From contig NZ_JACBYQ010000001.1 in NCBI RefSeq assembly GCF_013408295.1, positions 434,001 through 498,000 of the forward strand: a DNA stretch of 64,000 nucleotides, in the 5' to 3' direction. The translations under genes were made by a program, and so were the position numbers. Positions 61,778 through 64,000 of this stretch are shown one piece after another. Source of the DNA: Psychromicrobium silvestre. Its GTDB lineage: Bacteria > Actinomycetota > Actinomycetes > Actinomycetales > Micrococcaceae. The first letter of the stretch is position 1, and each line of letters starts with the position of its first letter. The notes beneath the pieces were generated by a model, which saw only the letters and a list, made by a program, of their open reading frames with translations, searched no databases and had not been told where the DNA came from.

Positions 61778-63388
61778 TTGACAGCAAACCGAGTGATGGG
61801 TGCGGAAACCGAATACGGTATTCACGCGCCGGGGCAGAGCGGGCTGAACGCTACCTGGCTCTCCGCGCAGGTGGTGCACGGCTACGCTCGATTGAGTAGC
61901 GAACACGCGGTGGGCGGCGCAGAAACGCCCTGGGACTACAGCGATGAGTCGCCGCTCGCGGACGCTCGTGGCTGGACGATGCCTAGGGCTTCGGCGCATC
62001 CTTCCCAGCTGACTGATCAGCCTGCCGTGCTGACGGCAGCCGCGGTGGCTCTTTCCGATTGGGATTCCGCCGAGGGACCGTTGGACAGTTCGGATCCGGT
62101 GGACGCTCCGGCAGCCGTGATGAACATGGTGCTGGGGAATGGCGCCAGGCTCTACGTAGACCACGCACATCCGGAGTATTCCTCGCCCGAGGTGACCAAT
62201 CCGGAAGATGCGCTGATCTGGGACTTTGCGGGCGACGTCGTGGCGCGCCAGGTACTGGCCGATCTCGCCGCCCGCCGGGCTGCTGGGGAAGAGGGGGTGC
62301 CCGATATCCAGCTCTATAAGAACAACACCGACAGCAAATCCGCCTCTTACGGTAGCCATGAGAACTATTTGATGCCGCGGCAGGTTCCTTTCGGGCGCAT
62401 TGTCTCCGGGCTGACGCCTTTTTTCGTCACCCGGCAATTGATCTGTGGGGCGGGGCGGGTTGGTCTTGGTCAGGACGCCTCAACACCGGGGTTCCAACTG
62501 AGCCAGCGGGCGGACTTCTTTGAAGCTGAAGTTGGCTTGGAAACAACCATCCGGCGACCGATTATCAATACCAGGGATGAGCCGCATGCGTTGGCGGATA
62601 AATACCGACGGCTGCATGTCATCATCGGTGATGCCAATCTTTCCCAGGTCTCGCACTACCTCAAGTTCGGTACCACCGCCCTGGTACTGGATCTGATCGA
62701 GCGCGGGCTGGCCCCCGAGCTGGAAATTTGGGAACCGGTGGAGGCGCTTCGGGCGGTTAGCCACGATGTTTCGCTGACCCGTCTCTACCGGTTGATCGAT
62801 GGACGGCGAGTCACAGCCCTGGATATTCAGTGGATGTACCTGGAGGCAGCGCAAGAGGCCGTGCAGACGAGTGATCGGCACACCAGCACGGTATTGGCGC
62901 GCTGGGAGGAGGTGCTCAACGGCTTAGCTAAGGGACCCGAAGCGGTGTCCGGTCAGGTCGAATGGGCGGCAAAGCTCGGCTTGCTAGATCAGTATCGAGA
63001 GCGTGATGGCCTGGCCTGGGATGACGCTAGGCTGGCGTTGATCGACTTGCAATGGGCCGATATCCGCTTGGACAAGGGGTTGGCGAACCGATTGCAGGCT
63101 CGGGGGCGATTGGAAAAATTGGTCAGCCAGAGCCGAATCGATGCGGCCGTGCAGGCACCCCCGGAAGATACTCGAGCATATTTCCGTGGCGAATCGATCC
63201 GCCGCTTTGGCGCCCAGATAGTGGGTGCGAGTTGGGATTCGGTGATTTTCCAGTTGCCGAGTCAAAAACGATTGCAAAAGGTACCCACCCGGGAACCGCT
63301 ACGAGGCACGAAAGCGCTCATTGGCGAGCTTTTTGAGGCCCATCAGGATGTAGAAGACTTCCTTGGTGCCCTGCTGGGAGAACACTGA
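61778..63388 (+). CDS. dop: Depupylase/deamidase Dop
   Basis: Carboxylate-amine ligase fold enzyme that deamidates the C-terminal Gln of Pup and removes Pup from substrates. In 536 residues, the N-terminal GAETEYGIHAP holds the catalytic acidic residues, with SPLADARGW, KNNTDSKSASYGSHENYLM and TRDEPHA later. TTG 61778 is used; ATG 61796 is an alternative but would cut before the first acidic residue, so the longer form fits better. Sits between arc and pup. Confidence 0.92.
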   Translation: MTANRVMGAETEYGIHAPGQSGLNATWLSAQVVHGYARLSSEHAVGGAETPWDYSDESPLADARGWTMPRASAHPSQLTDQPAVLTAAAVALSDWDSAEGPLDSSDPVDAPAAVMNMVLGNGARLYVDHAHPEYSSPEVTNPEDALIWDFAGDVVARQVLADLAARRAAGEEGVPDIQLYKNNTDSKSASYGSHENYLMPRQVPFGRIVSGLTPFFVTRQLICGAGRVGLGQDASTPGFQLSQRADFFEAEVGLETTIRRPIINTRDEPHALADKYRRLHVIIGDANLSQVSHYLKFGTTALVLDLIERGLAPELEIWEPVEALRAVSHDVSLTRLYRLIDGRRVTALDIQWMYLEAAQEAVQTSDRHTSTVLARWEEVLNGLAKGPEAVSGQVEWAAKLGLLDQYRERDGLAWDDARLALIDLQWADIRLDKGLANRLQARGRLEKLVSQSRIDAAVQAPPEDTRAYFRGESIRRFGAQIVGASWDSVIFQLPSQKRLQKVPTREPLRGTKALIGELFEAHQDVEDFLGALLGEH

Positions 63389-63462
63389 GCCGGACGCTCG
63401 GACAATTGCCGAGGTACGTGGCAGGATGATGAAGAGAACTAAGACAGTTTGAGGAGCGTGAC

Positions 63463-63663
63463 ATGGCAGGCCAGGAACAGCAGAACTATAGCTCTCGTGA
63501 TGAGGAGCAGGACGTTCCCGATATTCCCCTCCCCACCCCAGGGGTTCCGCAGAGCAGCGCACAGACCGAAGGTCTTGATGACCTGTTGGATGAAATCGAC
63601 GGCGTGCTCGAATCGAATGCCGAGGAGTTCGTTCGCGGCTTCGTGCAAAAGGGCGGACAGTAG
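63463..63663 (+). CDS. pup: Prokaryotic ubiquitin-like protein Pup
   Basis: 66 residues, disordered N terminus and coiled-coil C-terminal half ([16 protein letters not shown]), ending GGQ. The terminal Gln means that Dop must deamidate it to Glu before PafA can attach it to target lysines. The ATG has a ribosome site GAGGAG upstream. Seven bases before prcB start. Confidence 0.96.
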   Translation: MAGQEQQNYSSRDEEQDVPDIPLPTPGVPQSSAQTEGLDDLLDEIDGVLESNAEEFVRGFVQKGGQ

Positions 63664-63669
63664 GCGCAG

Positions 63670-64000
63670 ATGCGGTACCGCGACCAGGGTGAGCGTGCCG
63701 TCCGGGAGCTGGCGGCAGCAGCGACGTCGTCCTTCACCGAGCATTTGGCGCAGTCTCGACCGGAGCTACTACCCTTCGGCCAGCAGCTAGACCAGCAGCT
63801 TCCCGCCGGTTCGTTGCAAGCCCCGCACGCCACCACGATTGTCGCGTTGAGCTTTGCCGGTGGGGTGCTGATGGCTGGTGACCGGCGAGCCACCATGGGC
63901 ACCATGATCGCCAGCCGGAGGATCGAGAAGGTCTTTCCGGCGGACCAGTACTCGGTGCTCGGCATCGCGGGCACCGCGGGTCTGGCCATCGACATCACCA
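63670..64000 (+). CDS. prcB: Proteasome beta subunit, 3' end outside window
   Basis: Start of the 20S proteasome beta subunit. Residues 1-54 are a propeptide; the sequence PHATTIVAL marks the cleavage before T55, which becomes the catalytic N-terminal Thr. [15 protein letters not shown] and [11 protein letters not shown] are typical. About 110 residues are visible. ATG 63670 follows the pup stop by 6 bases. Confidence 0.93.
   Translation, partial: MRYRDQGERAVRELAAAATSSFTEHLAQSRPELLPFGQQLDQQLPAGSLQAPHATTIVALSFAGGVLMAGDRRATMGTMIASRRIEKVFPADQYSVLGIAGTAGLAIDIT

Overview
The window reads as chromosomal DNA of a high-GC Gram-positive bacterium, most likely a Micrococcaceae member near Arthrobacter, Psychromicrobium or Renibacterium. 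The indicators are a Pup-proteasome locus (arc, dop, pup, prcB), the mycothiol ligase gene mshC, DUF3099 and DUF5703 small proteins, a GlgC plus actinobacterial GlgM-type glycogen locus, many GTG starts and an apparently large number of leaderless promoters. GC is moderate for the group (estimated by eye as high fifties percent). The genus is an inference.

Layout. 1-987: end of galE. 975-3021 (minus): biotin ECF importer bioY-bioM-bioN. 3192-8891 (minus): NCS1 permease, pxpC, pxpB, biotin carboxylase, biotin carrier and pxpA in one tight operon, with a divergent PucR regulator. The BC, carrier and KipI/KipA-type subunits together equal a split urea-carboxylase-like enzyme, and the biotin importer lies next to it. 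10620-22255: housekeeping genes, namely ABC-F, YbaK, SURF1, DUF3099, two SDRs, serB, an ABC ATPase, a TauE exporter, TrmH, a peroxiredoxin, L31B, a lipoate ligase and a GNAT. 22353-26407 (minus): Rid protein, pepN and a YeiH exporter. 26487-29844: ATP-grasp, alpha-E and transglutaminase genes in one operon. 29911-31347 (minus): a repeat-containing surface protein with an LAXTG-like sorting signal.

31.4-35.6 kb is an AT-rich accessory island with five small same-strand ORFs of unknown function, two of which look like diverged paralogues, plus decayed gene fragments. It resembles an orphan immunity-gene array, but no toxin is visible. After it come a zinc-ribbon SDR, the divergent glgC and glgA genes, and a fatty-acid cluster (acyl-CoA dehydrogenase and TetR on minus; thiolase, FabG4-like reductase and MaoC dehydratase on plus) whose gene order matches the mycobacterial fadE5-fadA2-fabG4-htdX locus. 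A striking palindromic operator sits between the two arms. Then kynureninase, a lipoprotein, tRNA-Leu(GAG), an M20 peptidase, an acyl-CoA dehydrogenase, an aldo/keto reductase, uppP, mshC and PAC2. The window ends in HAD, M50 protease, trmI, arc, dop, pup and the start of prcB.

Non-coding points: a 73-bp intergenic repeat occurs twice (48943 and 59801), two G-quadruplex motifs follow trmH, a 12-G run lies upstream of arc, and at least thirteen genes have a TANNNT box 6-8 bases before the start codon, suggesting leaderless transcripts. No CRISPR array, insertion sequence, prophage or replication origin was recognised.
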